DNA of 6,353 bases from contig CAAENB010000169.1 of NCBI GenBank assembly GCA_900757235.1, positions 1-6,353 on the forward strand, written 5' to 3'. The notes under the pieces are model-generated. The model worked only from the letters and a program-made list of their open reading frames with translations, did no database searches and had not been told where the DNA came from. Positions 1-6,304 of this stretch are shown piece by piece. The position numbers and the translations under genes are program-made. This DNA is from an uncultured Collinsella sp. (GTDB lineage Bacteria > Actinomycetota > Coriobacteriia > Coriobacteriales > Coriobacteriaceae). How positions within the stretch are numbered: the first letter of the stretch is position 1; the number at the start of each line of letters is the position of its first letter.

Positions 1-2
1 AC

Positions 3-38
3 GAGATAGTCGAGAGGCGCGGTCTCAAGAAGGAGTAA
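3..38 (+). CDS. possible 3' end of an upstream gene (partial)
   Basis: Frame 3 reads EIVERRGLKKE and then TAA. The charged, helix-like ending is typical of a real protein C-terminus, but only eleven residues are visible and no family can be named. A second open frame (2-127) ends in TGA and cannot be excluded. If the frame 3 reading is right, the gene is co-oriented with the primase-helicase and separated from it by about 190 bases, so the two are probably not tightly coupled. Confidence 0.3.
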   Translation, partial: EIVERRGLKKE

Positions 39-225
39 CATCGGGACTTGCAGCGACGGACCTCGGGACGCTCTTACACCACGTCTGCGCGCGCCACCCA
101 TTCAGCAACAGCTACCGCACATTTTGACATCAGCCAAACACCACTCACGGAGCTGTACTCCGCTATCGCCGAACCAAAATCAGAGTCGAGTCCCTTAAAA
201 ATCAAAATAACGTACCCTCATTTCA
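39..225. other. intergenic region upstream of the primase-helicase
   Basis: No convincing gene is seen here. A short hairpin, CGGAG/CTCCG with a 5-base loop, lies at 148-162. A TTGACA hexamer at 124-129 matches the -35 consensus but has no -10 box at 16-18 bases. The stretch just before the gene (about 191-210) is A-rich and could hold the promoter, but no hexamer pair stands out. No Shine-Dalgarno sequence is seen near 226. Confidence 0.5.
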
Positions 226-3200
226 ATGAACTCCGACAAGAACGGCATTTACATGAGCACCGTCACGCATCAATACGCCCTCATCGGGGGTACGCTATTC
301 CAATTCAAGAAAACCGTCGCCCATGTATCGGAGCCGCACAGCCAAATCGTCATCTGCGGCAACGGTTCAGACATCCGTTACGCAACACTGGAAGAATGGG
401 AGAAAGCTGGCGAATCTTTCGATAGACGGGCACAGGTCGAAGGAATCGTCACCAGTGCGAGCCCAGCGCGCGACAAACTGGAACTCTTTCGCAATCTCTT
501 TACTGGCCGCAAAGATGTTTACGCTCATGGGTACCGCAGAAAAGACGGGGGAATCGGCTATACACCCGCCTGCGCAAATGAGTGGAAGGCAGGCATTTGC
601 CCCAAAGTAAATCGTCAGAAAACCAAATGCGCGGAATGCGGCAACCGCATCTTCCCCGAGCTGAGCGATGCCGCGATCATCGCCCATTTCAAAGGCAACG
701 ACGACAGGCTCCGAGACGTCATAGGTCAATACGTTCTCGATAGTGACAGCAACACAAAAGTCCTGGTCATCGACTTTGACGGAGCCGATTGGAAAGAAGC
801 GACAAACGCCATTCGGCTTGTCGCAAAAAACCATGGAATCGATGCTGCAGTCGAGCGATCGAGATCAGGTAACGGCGCACATGCCTGGTTTTTCTTCCTA
901 GAGCTCACCAGCGCAAAGATCGCACGAGAATTTGGAAGCAGCCTTATCACCGAAGCGGCGGCGCTCAATAAGACAATCACCTTCGAAGCTTTTGACCGAA
1001 TGCTGCCCGCACAGTCCACCATTCCTGAGGGCGGCTTCGGAAATCTCATAGCGCTGCCTTTTCAAGGAAAAGCACAGCGAAAAGGGAACAGTGTATTTGT
1101 TGACGAGCAATTTGAGCCCTTTCCCGATCAATGGCTTTACCTTTCGCAAATTCAGCTGGTTCCACATGTAACGGTGCAAAATCTGATCGAAAGCATCGAC
1201 AATAAACCGCATGGAATATCAGCTGCAGTGGCGGGAAACACCGCCGCGCCGCATTCTCAGAGGCCGCGAAAGCGGCTTCCGCTCACGCTGCAGGACTTCC
1301 CGTCCTCGCTACCCGTCACGCAAGCCGATATGCTCTACATAACCGAAAAATCTCTGAGCCCGGCCGCCCAGATGGAGGTTCGCAGGCTTGCAACATTTGC
1401 CAACCCTGAATTCTTCCGTGCCCAATCAATGCACCAATCAGTATTTGGCAAACCGCGGTACATAGACCTCAGCGAACTTAGAGATGGCTGCGTTGCGATT
1501 CCCAGAGGCTGTAAAGCTCAACTCGAGCGGCTGCTTCAAGAAGCCGGCGCTTCTGCTCACTATTCAGACAAGCGCATGTCGGGCAATCCAATTGTGATGA
1601 CATTTAAAGGGACTCTTCGCCCTGAACAGCAAATTGCCGCCGAACAGATGCTCAACTATGAAGACGGAATCATGTCCGCGCCGACGGGTTTCGGGAAAAC
1701 CGTCATTGGAGCCTATCTTATTGCTGCCATCGGTCTTCCAACGCTTGTCATCGTTCCCAAAACTGCGCTCATTGCCCAATGGAAATCCCAGCTCGAACGG
1801 TTTATCGACATTACGGATAACAGAAAGCCAGTTCGAACCCCAAAAGGACGAATCAGTAAAAGGCAGCCTCCGCTCATTGGCCAAATTGGAGGAGGCAAAA
1901 CCACCATAAGCCATCTCGTCGAGATTGCTTCATTCCAGTCTCTGTCCAGCAAGGACCCCCAGACCGGAGAACCAATAGCCAAGGAGTTCGTTCGTGATTA
2001 CGGCCTCATCATCTGTGATGAATGTCACCATGCGGCCGCGCCACAGCTTGAGCTCGTCCTCAAGTCCGCTCCAGCCAAATATGTATACGGCCTTTCCGCG
2101 ACGCCCGAACGCTCGGACGGACTCACGCGAGCACTCTCAATGCTCTGCGGCCCGCTTCGCCATGTCATTGATCCAAAAACGCAAGCAATCCAACAGGGAA
2201 TTCAGCGCGTTGTTAGGCCGTGTTTTACCGGAGTTCGGCTACCCGTCTACGAACCAGGGGCGTCCTTTAATCAAGTTCTCGATCTCCTGTGTGCGCACAC
2301 AGCGAGAAACGAAGCAATTGTCGACGATGCCCTCGAGACCGCGTCAAACGGTCGACATCCGTTTGTGCTATCCAAAAGGAAAAAACATGCCGAAGAGCTA
2401 TGTAGGCTGCTTCAAAGCCGCGGACACGAATCTATACTCTTAACCGGAGAAATCGACGCCAAAGAAAGAAAGGCAATACTGAACAGCCTTCCCGGCTTCG
2501 AGCATGAGCATCGAATTATCATCGCAACCGAAGGCCTTCTGGGCGAGGGTTTCGACCTGTCTTACCTTGACACTCTGCTCATTGCCACACCGATATCTTG
2601 GGACGGCAGCATAACGCAGCAGGCAGGCAGACTACATAGAAGTCACGAGGGCAAGCAGCGGGTTGAGATATTCGACTATGTTGATTTGTCGATACCCATG
2701 CTCGCGCGTATGTACCAGAAGAGACTCAAGACCTACGCCAAGCTAGGGTATGAAGTCTTTGCAGCAAATGACAACAAACGGGCCGATCAAAACATCCTCG
2801 TTAGGCCGGCAAGGGCCGTGGAGGCCTTAGCGGATGACATCGCGCGCGCAACGAAAAGCATTTTTATTGCCGCGCCCTACGCATCCGCTGCATGCCTCGC
2901 AAAGCTCGCTGCCGTACTCATAGGCGCCGCCGCCCGTGGGATTGCCCTTGAGATTTCAATTGCCTCGACTCCGCACAATGACGTGAAAGCGATTTTTACC
3001 GAGATGAACGTCGACTATTCCATCAAAGCCGAAGGGCGCCTGTGCGCGTCAGTAATTGACGAGGAAACCGTCTGGTACGGAACTATTCCATTACTGGCCT
3101 TTCCTAAGAAAGAGGACTGCAGCATCCGTTTCAAAAGCAGCGAAGTTGCAGCCGAGCTTTTAAGCGAAATCCAGCGAAGAGGAGAACCGGAGGTCGCAGC

Positions 3201-3237
3201 CACGAACGGGACGTCTCCAACAGTTACGGTGGAATAG
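226..3237 (+). CDS. TOTE-type primase / SF2 helicase / PLD-like fusion protein
   Basis: This is a predicted nucleic-acid-processing effector of 1003 residues, complete and without frameshift. Residues about 85-310 match the archaeo-eukaryotic primase domain of TOTE conflict systems. They start with a Cys4 zinc-binding segment (C116, C125, C135, C138), followed by the metal-binding VIDFDG motif (D183, D185), SRSGNGAHAW (H219) and a probable third acidic residue in VFVDE (D293). Residues about 455-830 form a superfamily 2 helicase: Walker A APTGFGKT (K491), DECH box (598-601), SAT (624-626), motif V TEGLLGEGFD (768-777) and motif VI QQAGRLHR (798-805). Residues about 860-980 resemble a phospholipase-D-like domain, but the HxK and Asn positions are replaced. 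The start at 226 follows an in-frame TAA at 208-210. ATG 253 (M10) is an alternative, and neither has a good ribosome site. GC is lower than in the genes to the right, which suggests horizontal transfer. Family assignment is firm; a role in element replication or defence is inference. Confidence 0.9.
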   Translation: MNSDKNGIYMSTVTHQYALIGGTLFQFKKTVAHVSEPHSQIVICGNGSDIRYATLEEWEKAGESFDRRAQVEGIVTSASPARDKLELFRNLFTGRKDVYAHGYRRKDGGIGYTPACANEWKAGICPKVNRQKTKCAECGNRIFPELSDAAIIAHFKGNDDRLRDVIGQYVLDSDSNTKVLVIDFDGADWKEATNAIRLVAKNHGIDAAVERSRSGNGAHAWFFFLELTSAKIAREFGSSLITEAAALNKTITFEAFDRMLPAQSTIPEGGFGNLIALPFQGKAQRKGNSVFVDEQFEPFPDQWLYLSQIQLVPHVTVQNLIESIDNKPHGISAAVAGNTAAPHSQRPRKRLPLTLQDFPSSLPVTQADMLYITEKSLSPAAQMEVRRLATFANPEFFRAQSMHQSVFGKPRYIDLSELRDGCVAIPRGCKAQLERLLQEAGASAHYSDKRMSGNPIVMTFKGTLRPEQQIAAEQMLNYEDGIMSAPTGFGKTVIGAYLIAAIGLPTLVIVPKTALIAQWKSQLERFIDITDNRKPVRTPKGRISKRQPPLIGQIGGGKTTISHLVEIASFQSLSSKDPQTGEPIAKEFVRDYGLIICDECHHAAAPQLELVLKSAPAKYVYGLSATPERSDGLTRALSMLCGPLRHVIDPKTQAIQQGIQRVVRPCFTGVRLPVYEPGASFNQVLDLLCAHTARNEAIVDDALETASNGRHPFVLSKRKKHAEELCRLLQSRGHESILLTGEIDAKERKAILNSLPGFEHEHRIIIATEGLLGEGFDLSYLDTLLIATPISWDGSITQQAGRLHRSHEGKQRVEIFDYVDLSIPMLARMYQKRLKTYAKLGYEVFAANDNKRADQNILVRPARAVEALADDIARATKSIFIAAPYASAACLAKLAAVLIGAAARGIALEISIASTPHNDVKAIFTEMNVDYSIKAEGRLCASVIDEETVWYGTIPLLAFPKKEDCSIRFKSSEVAAELLSEIQRRGEPEVAATNGTSPTVTVE

Positions 3238-3248
3238 GGACCGTTTTT
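3226..3248 (+). terminator. weak intrinsic terminator at the end of the primase-helicase gene
   Basis: ACGGT (3226-3230) can pair with ACCGT (3240-3244) around a 9-base loop. Four T residues follow directly at 3245-3248. The hairpin spans the TAG stop codon. The stem is only five base pairs, so the call is tentative. It competes with the longer inverted repeat that uses 3231-3240. Confidence 0.35.
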
Positions 3249-3279
3249 GTCCAATCGGCCGCGAATCAATCCCTATTCC
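3231..3279. repeat. perfect 10-bp inverted repeat over the primase-helicase stop codon
   Basis: GGAATAGGGA (3231-3240) and TCCCTATTCC (3270-3279) are exact reverse complements separated by 29 bases. The left arm contains the TAG stop of the primase-helicase gene. There is no T-run after either arm, so it is not a standard terminator. It could be a protein-binding or recombination site, or part of a bidirectional transcription end between two convergent genes. Confidence 0.7.
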
Positions 3280-3290
3280 CCCGCGAATCA
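3259..3290. repeat. 10-bp direct repeat between convergent genes
   Basis: CCGCGAATCA occurs at 3259-3268 and again at 3281-3290, with start points 22 bases apart. The two copies bracket the right arm of the inverted repeat. This may be a small tandem duplication, a pair of binding sites, or the trace of an insertion event. Function is unknown. Confidence 0.65.
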
Positions 3291-3301
3291 TAAGCGAGCA
3301 A

Positions 3302-3610
3302 TCAGCCCTGCGGACCCTGAAATAACTCCTCATGCGAGCCCATTCTCACCAGCCGGATCACCGGATTAGTCTTATGCGGCAGATAGAGAATGACCACATC
3401 GACCAAGCCATCGGATAGATGAAAGTCGATGTGGCCGTTGTAATTGCCGCCTGGGTTTGAGAGCTCGTGGGCGCCATATTCCGCAGGAAGCGAGCCGTGA
3501 GCCGCCAGCTCTGCGACCGCCGCCTTAAACTCAGATTTTAGCTGCGGATGAATGCGCATCGTCCGCTTGTAATCCGCCTTAAACTGAGCCTCGACCTTAA
3601 TCTCAAACAT
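3302..3610 (-). CDS. YafQ/RelE-family mRNA interferase toxin
   Basis: A 102-residue type II toxin of the RelE/ParE superfamily, closest in pattern to YafQ, which cuts mRNA on the ribosome. The C-terminal half carries the expected catalytic set: H48 in AHELS, H64 and D67 in FHLSDG, and H93 and F97 in GSHEELF. These line up with H50, H63, D67, H87 and F91 of E. coli YafQ. Trp68 of YafQ is not kept (Gly68 here). The full length and intact residues suggest an active enzyme. It starts 2 bases after the stop of the antitoxin gene. A GAGGA ribosome site (3617-3621, minus strand) lies 6 bases before the ATG, inside the last antitoxin codons, so the two are translationally linked. It is probably autoregulated with the antitoxin. 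The gene converges on the primase-helicase gene. Confidence 0.88.
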   Translation of the reverse strand: MFEIKVEAQFKADYKRTMRIHPQLKSEFKAAVAELAAHGSLPAEYGAHELSNPGGNYNGHIDFHLSDGLVDVVILYLPHKTNPVIRLVRMGSHEELFQGPQG

Positions 3611-3612
3611 CG

Positions 3613-3912
3613 CTAGTCCTCATCAAGGAACGACATCAGATTATTCACGTTATCGAACGCCGGGCTGTCGTCTGGCAGAATCCCCAGCTCGTGGGCCTCG
3701 GCGATCACCATGGCGCGCCTCGTCACCTCGTTGGGAACTTCGGATCGACCCACAATTTCAAACGGAATCTTCCGCTGATTTACAAGCTGCCGAACAGCAA
3801 GATTGAGATACGAATTGAGACTCAGACCAACCGAATCCAAAAACTCAGTCGCCTGTTCCTTGAGCCCCTCTTCGATGCGAACCGTCGTTGGCTTAACCGT
3901 TGCAGTAGACAT
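3613..3912 (-). CDS. RelB/DinJ-family antitoxin
   Basis: A 99-residue antitoxin placed first in a two-gene operon with the toxin. The N-terminus (T9-I13, TTVRI) forms the ribbon of a ribbon-helix-helix DNA-binding fold, followed by helices through about residue 50 (SLNSYLNLAVRQLV, KIPFEI), a pattern typical of RelB/DinJ. The C-terminal half, about 60-99, is acidic and probably wraps and neutralises the toxin. A near-perfect AGGAGGT ribosome site (3918-3924, minus strand) sits 5 bases before the ATG, which fixes the start. As in related modules, the protein alone or with the toxin is expected to repress the promoter just upstream; that is family knowledge, not shown here. Confidence 0.88.
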   Translation of the reverse strand: MSTATVKPTTVRIEEGLKEQATEFLDSVGLSLNSYLNLAVRQLVNQRKIPFEIVGRSEVPNEVTRRAMVIAEAHELGILPDDSPAFDNVNNLMSFLDED

Positions 3913-3942
3913 TCGCGACCTCCTAGCCTCGTCTTTTGCATC

Positions 3943-3948
3943 AGTATA
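3943..3948 (-). promoter_or_regulatory. -10 box of the toxin-antitoxin operon
   Basis: TATACT on the minus strand matches the sigma-70 -10 consensus at 5 of 6 positions. It would start transcription about 24 bases before the antitoxin ATG, leaving the AGGAGGT site in the leader. No good -35 is seen at 16-18 bases. An 8-base palindrome, ATTTAAAT (3953-3960), lies in the spacer and is a candidate operator half for the ribbon-helix-helix antitoxin. Confidence 0.5.
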
Positions 3949-4009
3949 CCCAATTTAAATAGCAGCTTGGTGTTACTTAGCATCAGACTGCCATTCAAAT
4001 AACTATAAC

Positions 4010-4025
4010 GGCAGGCACGCCCGCC
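4010..4025 (-). terminator. candidate terminator after the LOG-family gene
   Basis: Read on the minus strand, GGCGGGC and GCCTGCC form a stem with one G-U pair, directly after the LOG stop codon (TAG, 4026-4028). What follows is a T-rich but interrupted stretch (GTTATAGTTATTT). The stem is strong and the T tract is weak, so efficiency is uncertain. It would separate LOG transcription from the toxin-antitoxin operon downstream. Confidence 0.5.
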
Positions 4026-4784
4026 CTATATCAGCCCGCTCAGGACGATGTCGACGGCCTCGTCGAGGTCGTCGGTAATGTGTACTAGATCCGGATCGAG
4101 CGGGCTGATCATACCGGCGTCCATCACCGGGCCGTTGAGCCAGTCGAACAGGCCCTGCCAGTACTCGCTGCCTACCAGCACGAGCGGCATGCGCTTGACC
4201 TTGTGCGTCTGCACCAGCGTGAGCACCTCGAACATCTCGTCAAGCGTACCAAAACCGCCGGGAAACACGATGGCGCCCGAGCTGTATTTGACGAACATGG
4301 TCTTGCGCACAAAGAAGTAGCGGAAGTCCATGCCCAGGTTCACGTATTTGTTGAGCCCGTGCTCGTGCGGGAGCTCGATCCCCAAGCCGACCGATTTGCC
4401 GTTGACACTCGCCGCTCCCCTGTTGGCCGCCTCCATGATGCCGGGGCCGCCACCGGTGATGACCGCCACGCCACGTTGCGCGATCTTGCGCCCGACGGTA
4501 CGCGCCGCTTTGTAGAGCGGATCGGTCTTGGGCGTGCGGGCGCTACCGAAGATGGTCACCGCAGGGCCAAGCTCGGCAAGCGCGCCAAAGCCATCGACAA
4601 ACTCGGCCTGAATGCGCAGTACGCGCCACGGATCGGCATGCAGCCAGTCGGTCGACTCCTCGGGCGCCAGCAGATTGGCGTAGGTGTTGTCCTTAGGAAT
4701 CATGGGGCCGCGCATGACCACGGGGCCGCGGCGGTACGTCTCGTCGTAGGCAGGCTCGCCCTCGACGTTCTCATTCTTAGTCAC
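4026..4784 (-). CDS. LOG-family (TIGR00730-type) Rossmann-fold protein
   Basis: A 252-residue protein of the LOG / lysine-decarboxylase-like family. Characterised members hydrolyse cytokinin riboside 5'-monophosphates or related nucleotides to the base and ribose phosphate; the bacterial substrate is often unknown. Seen here: VTIFGSAR (76-83), GGGPGIMEAAN (111-121), FFVRK (157-161) and the signature PGGFGTLDE (175-183), which are the nucleotide-binding and catalytic elements. About 70 N-terminal residues precede the Rossmann core and include RRGPVVMRGPMIP and DPWRVLRIQAEFVDGF, a form typical of Actinobacteria. The start is GTG (4782-4784), supported by AGGAG 6 bases upstream. It lies downstream of tgt on the same strand, with a terminator-like hairpin between. 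The older name 'lysine decarboxylase' should not be used as a function. Confidence 0.88.
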   Translation of the reverse strand: MTKNENVEGEPAYDETYRRGPVVMRGPMIPKDNTYANLLAPEESTDWLHADPWRVLRIQAEFVDGFGALAELGPAVTIFGSARTPKTDPLYKAARTVGRKIAQRGVAVITGGGPGIMEAANRGAASVNGKSVGLGIELPHEHGLNKYVNLGMDFRYFFVRKTMFVKYSSGAIVFPGGFGTLDEMFEVLTLVQTHKVKRMPLVLVGSEYWQGLFDWLNGPVMDAGMISPLDPDLVHITDDLDEAVDIVLSGLI

Positions 4785-4790
4785 GGGATA

Positions 4791-4795
4791 CTCCT
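4791..4795 (-). promoter_or_regulatory. ribosome binding site that fixes the GTG start of the LOG gene
   Basis: AGGAG on the minus strand lies 6 bases before GTG at 4782-4784. No ATG in this frame is as well placed, so the GTG start is preferred. Confidence 0.7.
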
Positions 4796-4799
4796 ATCG

Positions 4800-4846
4800 A
4801 AAATAGAAACGGGCGGGGTCGACGCCATGCGTCAAACACCCGCCCG
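4800..4846 (-). terminator. strong intrinsic terminator between tgt and the LOG gene
   Basis: CGGGCGGG (4810-4817) pairs perfectly with CCCGCCCG (4839-4846). Inside the loop a second stem forms from GACGC (4821-4825) and GCGTC (4829-4833). On the minus strand the stem is followed by GTTTCTATTTT, a good T-rich tract. It can end tgt transcription. It also lies only a few bases before the LOG ribosome site, so it may act as an attenuator for LOG. Confidence 0.75.
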
Positions 4847-4981
4847 AACATCAACCATTCGGTATGGTACCCACGATGCATCAAGCGCTCGCAAGCCATC
4901 GGTCAGCGGTCGCACAACCGATGCCAGCGAATGCCATGCCCGGCGCCGGCCGCAAACAGCCCGCAAGCGCGCCCGCAGCTC
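4847..4981 (-). other. structured spacer / possible leader between tgt and LOG
   Basis: There is no gene here. Several inverted repeats lie in a row: CATCGGT/ACCGATG (4897-4903 with 4917-4923, 13-base loop), ACCAT/ATGGT (4854-4858 with 4864-4868), and the palindrome CCGGCGCCGG (4940-4949). No convincing promoter hexamers were found. It may be only the 3' region of the tgt message, or a leader working with the terminator at 4810-4846. No known riboswitch class is recognised. Confidence 0.4.
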
Positions 4982-6121
4982 TTAGTAATCCACCGCGGCA
5001 GGACTATTCATCCAGTCGCTCACGAATGCGCCGTAGCGGCCCTCGATAATGGCCTGGCGGGCACGCTGCATAAGGTTGAGCAGGTAGTAGATATTGTGCA
5101 TCGAAAGCAAAATGCCGCCGAGCATCTCCTTCTGCGTGACCATGTGGCGAATGAGCGCGCGGCTGTAGCCGCCCGTGCACACCGGGCAGGTGCAGGTGGG
5201 GTCGATGGGGCCGTCGTCGTGCGCAAAGCGCGCGTTACGGAAGTTAAGGCGACCTTCACTGGAGAACGCCGTACCCATGCGACCGGTGCGCGTCGGCAGC
5301 ACACAGTCGAACATGTCGATGCCCACGCCCACGCCGCGCACGAGCGTGGTGGGGTTGCCGACACCCATCAGGTAGCGCGGCTTATGCTTGGGCATGTACT
5401 CGCTCACGAGCGGCGCCAGGGTCTCGAACATGGTCTCGTGATCCTCGCCCACCGAATAGCCACCGATACCATAGCCCGGGAAGTCGCCGCACTCCTCCAG
5501 ATGGCGCAGCGAGCGCAGGCGCAGATCCAGGTGCATGCCGCCCTGAACGATGCCAAAGAGTGCCTGGTCATCGCGGGTATGAGCCTTATAGCAGCGCTCG
5601 GCCCACATGCTCGACAGCTCAACGGCGCGCTCAACGTAGGCGCGCGTGGCGGGATACCCCGGGCACTGGTCGAGCTGCATGCAGATGTCGGAGCCAAGCT
5701 TCATGGCGATTTCCATGTTGTCCTCGGGCGTCCAGAACACGTGGCGGCCGTCGTAATCGTTGACGATAAAGCGCACGCCCTCGTCGGTGAGCTTGACGGC
5801 GTCGTTGTGGCTGAACACCTGGAAGCCGCCCGAATCGGTGAGGATGGGGCCGTGCCAGTTCATAAACTTGTGCAGTCCGCCCAGCTCGGCGATGGTGTCC
5901 TCGCCGGGACGCATGGACAGGTGATAGGTATTGGCGAGCACGATCTGGGCGCCGAGCTGCTTGACGGTCTCGGTGGGAATGCCCTTAACGTTTGCCTTGG
6001 TGCCCACGGGCATAAAGATCGGCGTCTCGATGTCGCCATGCGGGGTGTGCAGCACGCCGGCACGCGCGTGCGTCGTCGGGTCCTCGGCGATCAGGTCGAA
6101 TTTAAACAGGTTTTGATCCAT
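4982..6121 (-). CDS. tgt: queuine/preQ1 tRNA-guanine transglycosylase
   Basis: This enzyme exchanges guanine at the wobble position of GUN-anticodon tRNAs for a queuosine precursor (preQ1 in most bacteria). The protein is full length (379 residues; E. coli 375). D96 in TDSGGFQVFS and D272 in GIDMFDCVLPTR align with E. coli D89 and the nucleophile D264, and D151 aligns with D143. The zinc site is C310, C312, C315 and H342. Two pocket segments differ from the common form: DQC (151-153) in place of DEC, and GGYSVGE (220-226) in place of GGLAVGE, so Leu becomes Tyr and Ala becomes Ser at the base-binding loop. The start is ATG with AAGGAG (6131-6136, minus strand) 9 bases upstream, and a TATAAT box lies further up. 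No queuosine synthesis or transport genes are in the window, so the source of the base cannot be told. Confidence 0.97.
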   Translation of the reverse strand: MDQNLFKFDLIAEDPTTHARAGVLHTPHGDIETPIFMPVGTKANVKGIPTETVKQLGAQIVLANTYHLSMRPGEDTIAELGGLHKFMNWHGPILTDSGGFQVFSHNDAVKLTDEGVRFIVNDYDGRHVFWTPEDNMEIAMKLGSDICMQLDQCPGYPATRAYVERAVELSSMWAERCYKAHTRDDQALFGIVQGGMHLDLRLRSLRHLEECGDFPGYGIGGYSVGEDHETMFETLAPLVSEYMPKHKPRYLMGVGNPTTLVRGVGVGIDMFDCVLPTRTGRMGTAFSSEGRLNFRNARFAHDDGPIDPTCTCPVCTGGYSRALIRHMVTQKEMLGGILLSMHNIYYLLNLMQRARQAIIEGRYGAFVSDWMNSPAAVDY

Positions 6122-6158
6122 AAACTGGAACTCCTTGGTTGCGGCTCATACGCAAACC

Positions 6159-6164
6159 ATTATA
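6159..6164 (-). promoter_or_regulatory. -10 box of the tgt promoter
   Basis: A perfect TATAAT on the minus strand, about 38 bases from the tgt ATG, gives a leader of roughly 30 bases that includes the AAGGAG site. No recognisable -35 is found at 16-19 bases, nor an extended -10 TG, so an activator or a weak promoter is possible. Confidence 0.55.
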
Positions 6165-6181
6165 CGGGCAACCCGCAAGAA

Positions 6182-6259
6182 GCACCGACTCGACAGAAAC
6201 TGGTGCAAAGGGGACAGCAAACAAGCGTGGATTTTCGGACGCTTACCTCACGAGAGGTA
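6182..6259. repeat. three consecutive inverted repeats upstream of tgt
   Basis: In order: GCACC (6182-6186) with GGTGC (6202-6206); AAGCGT (6223-6228) with ACGCTT (6239-6244); and TACCTC (6244-6249) with GAGGTA (6254-6259). Each is short and exact. They lie upstream of the expected tgt transcript start. They may be part of an intergenic repeat family, an end-of-transcript structure of the gene to the right, or operators. No coding potential is evident. Confidence 0.5.
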
Positions 6260-6280
6260 GCGCACAGAGATGTGGTGTAA

Positions 6281-6302
6281 GAGGCGGGGCATGCCCCGCC
6301 TC
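6281..6302. repeat. perfect 22-bp GC-rich palindrome
   Basis: An 11-base arm GAGGCGGGGCA is followed immediately by its exact reverse complement. As a hairpin it would have a GC-rich stem with CATG at the tip. There is no T tract on either side, so it is not a textbook terminator. It resembles REP-type intergenic palindromes, or the Rho-independent stop of the gene entering from the right. Confidence 0.75.
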
Positions 6303-6304
6303 CG

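Noticed and set aside
124..129. TTGACA as a -35 box for the primase-helicase gene
   Set aside because: No -10 hexamer is found at 16-18 bases downstream; the match alone is not enough.
48..425. 125-codon frame starting with TTG after AAGGAG
   Set aside because: Its second half lies inside the primase-helicase gene in another frame, the composition is Arg/His-rich and no family is recognised. The AAGGAG is 12 bases away and more likely part of the last codons of the upstream gene.
1879..1905. second P-loop-like GQIGGGKTT in the helicase (residues 552-560)
   Set aside because: It lies between the Walker A and DECH motifs, where related helicases have a GQIGGGK segment leading to the IASFQSL strand. 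It is a normal part of the helicase lobe, not a second ATPase.
3259..3290. CRISPR or iteron array
   Set aside because: There are only two 10-base copies at one spacing, with no further units.
4026..4784. lysine decarboxylase
   Set aside because: The PGGFGTLDE signature is that of LOG-family phosphoribohydrolase-like proteins. The decarboxylase name is a historical misannotation, and there is no PLP-binding site.
4203..4985. 260-codon open frame on the plus strand
   Set aside because: It is antisense to the well-supported LOG gene, has low-complexity Arg/His/Ala content, and has no ribosome site.
4931..6280. 449-codon open frame on the plus strand
   Set aside because: It is antisense to tgt along almost all its length, has a His/Ala/Val/Arg-rich composition typical of high-GC shadow frames, and resembles no family.
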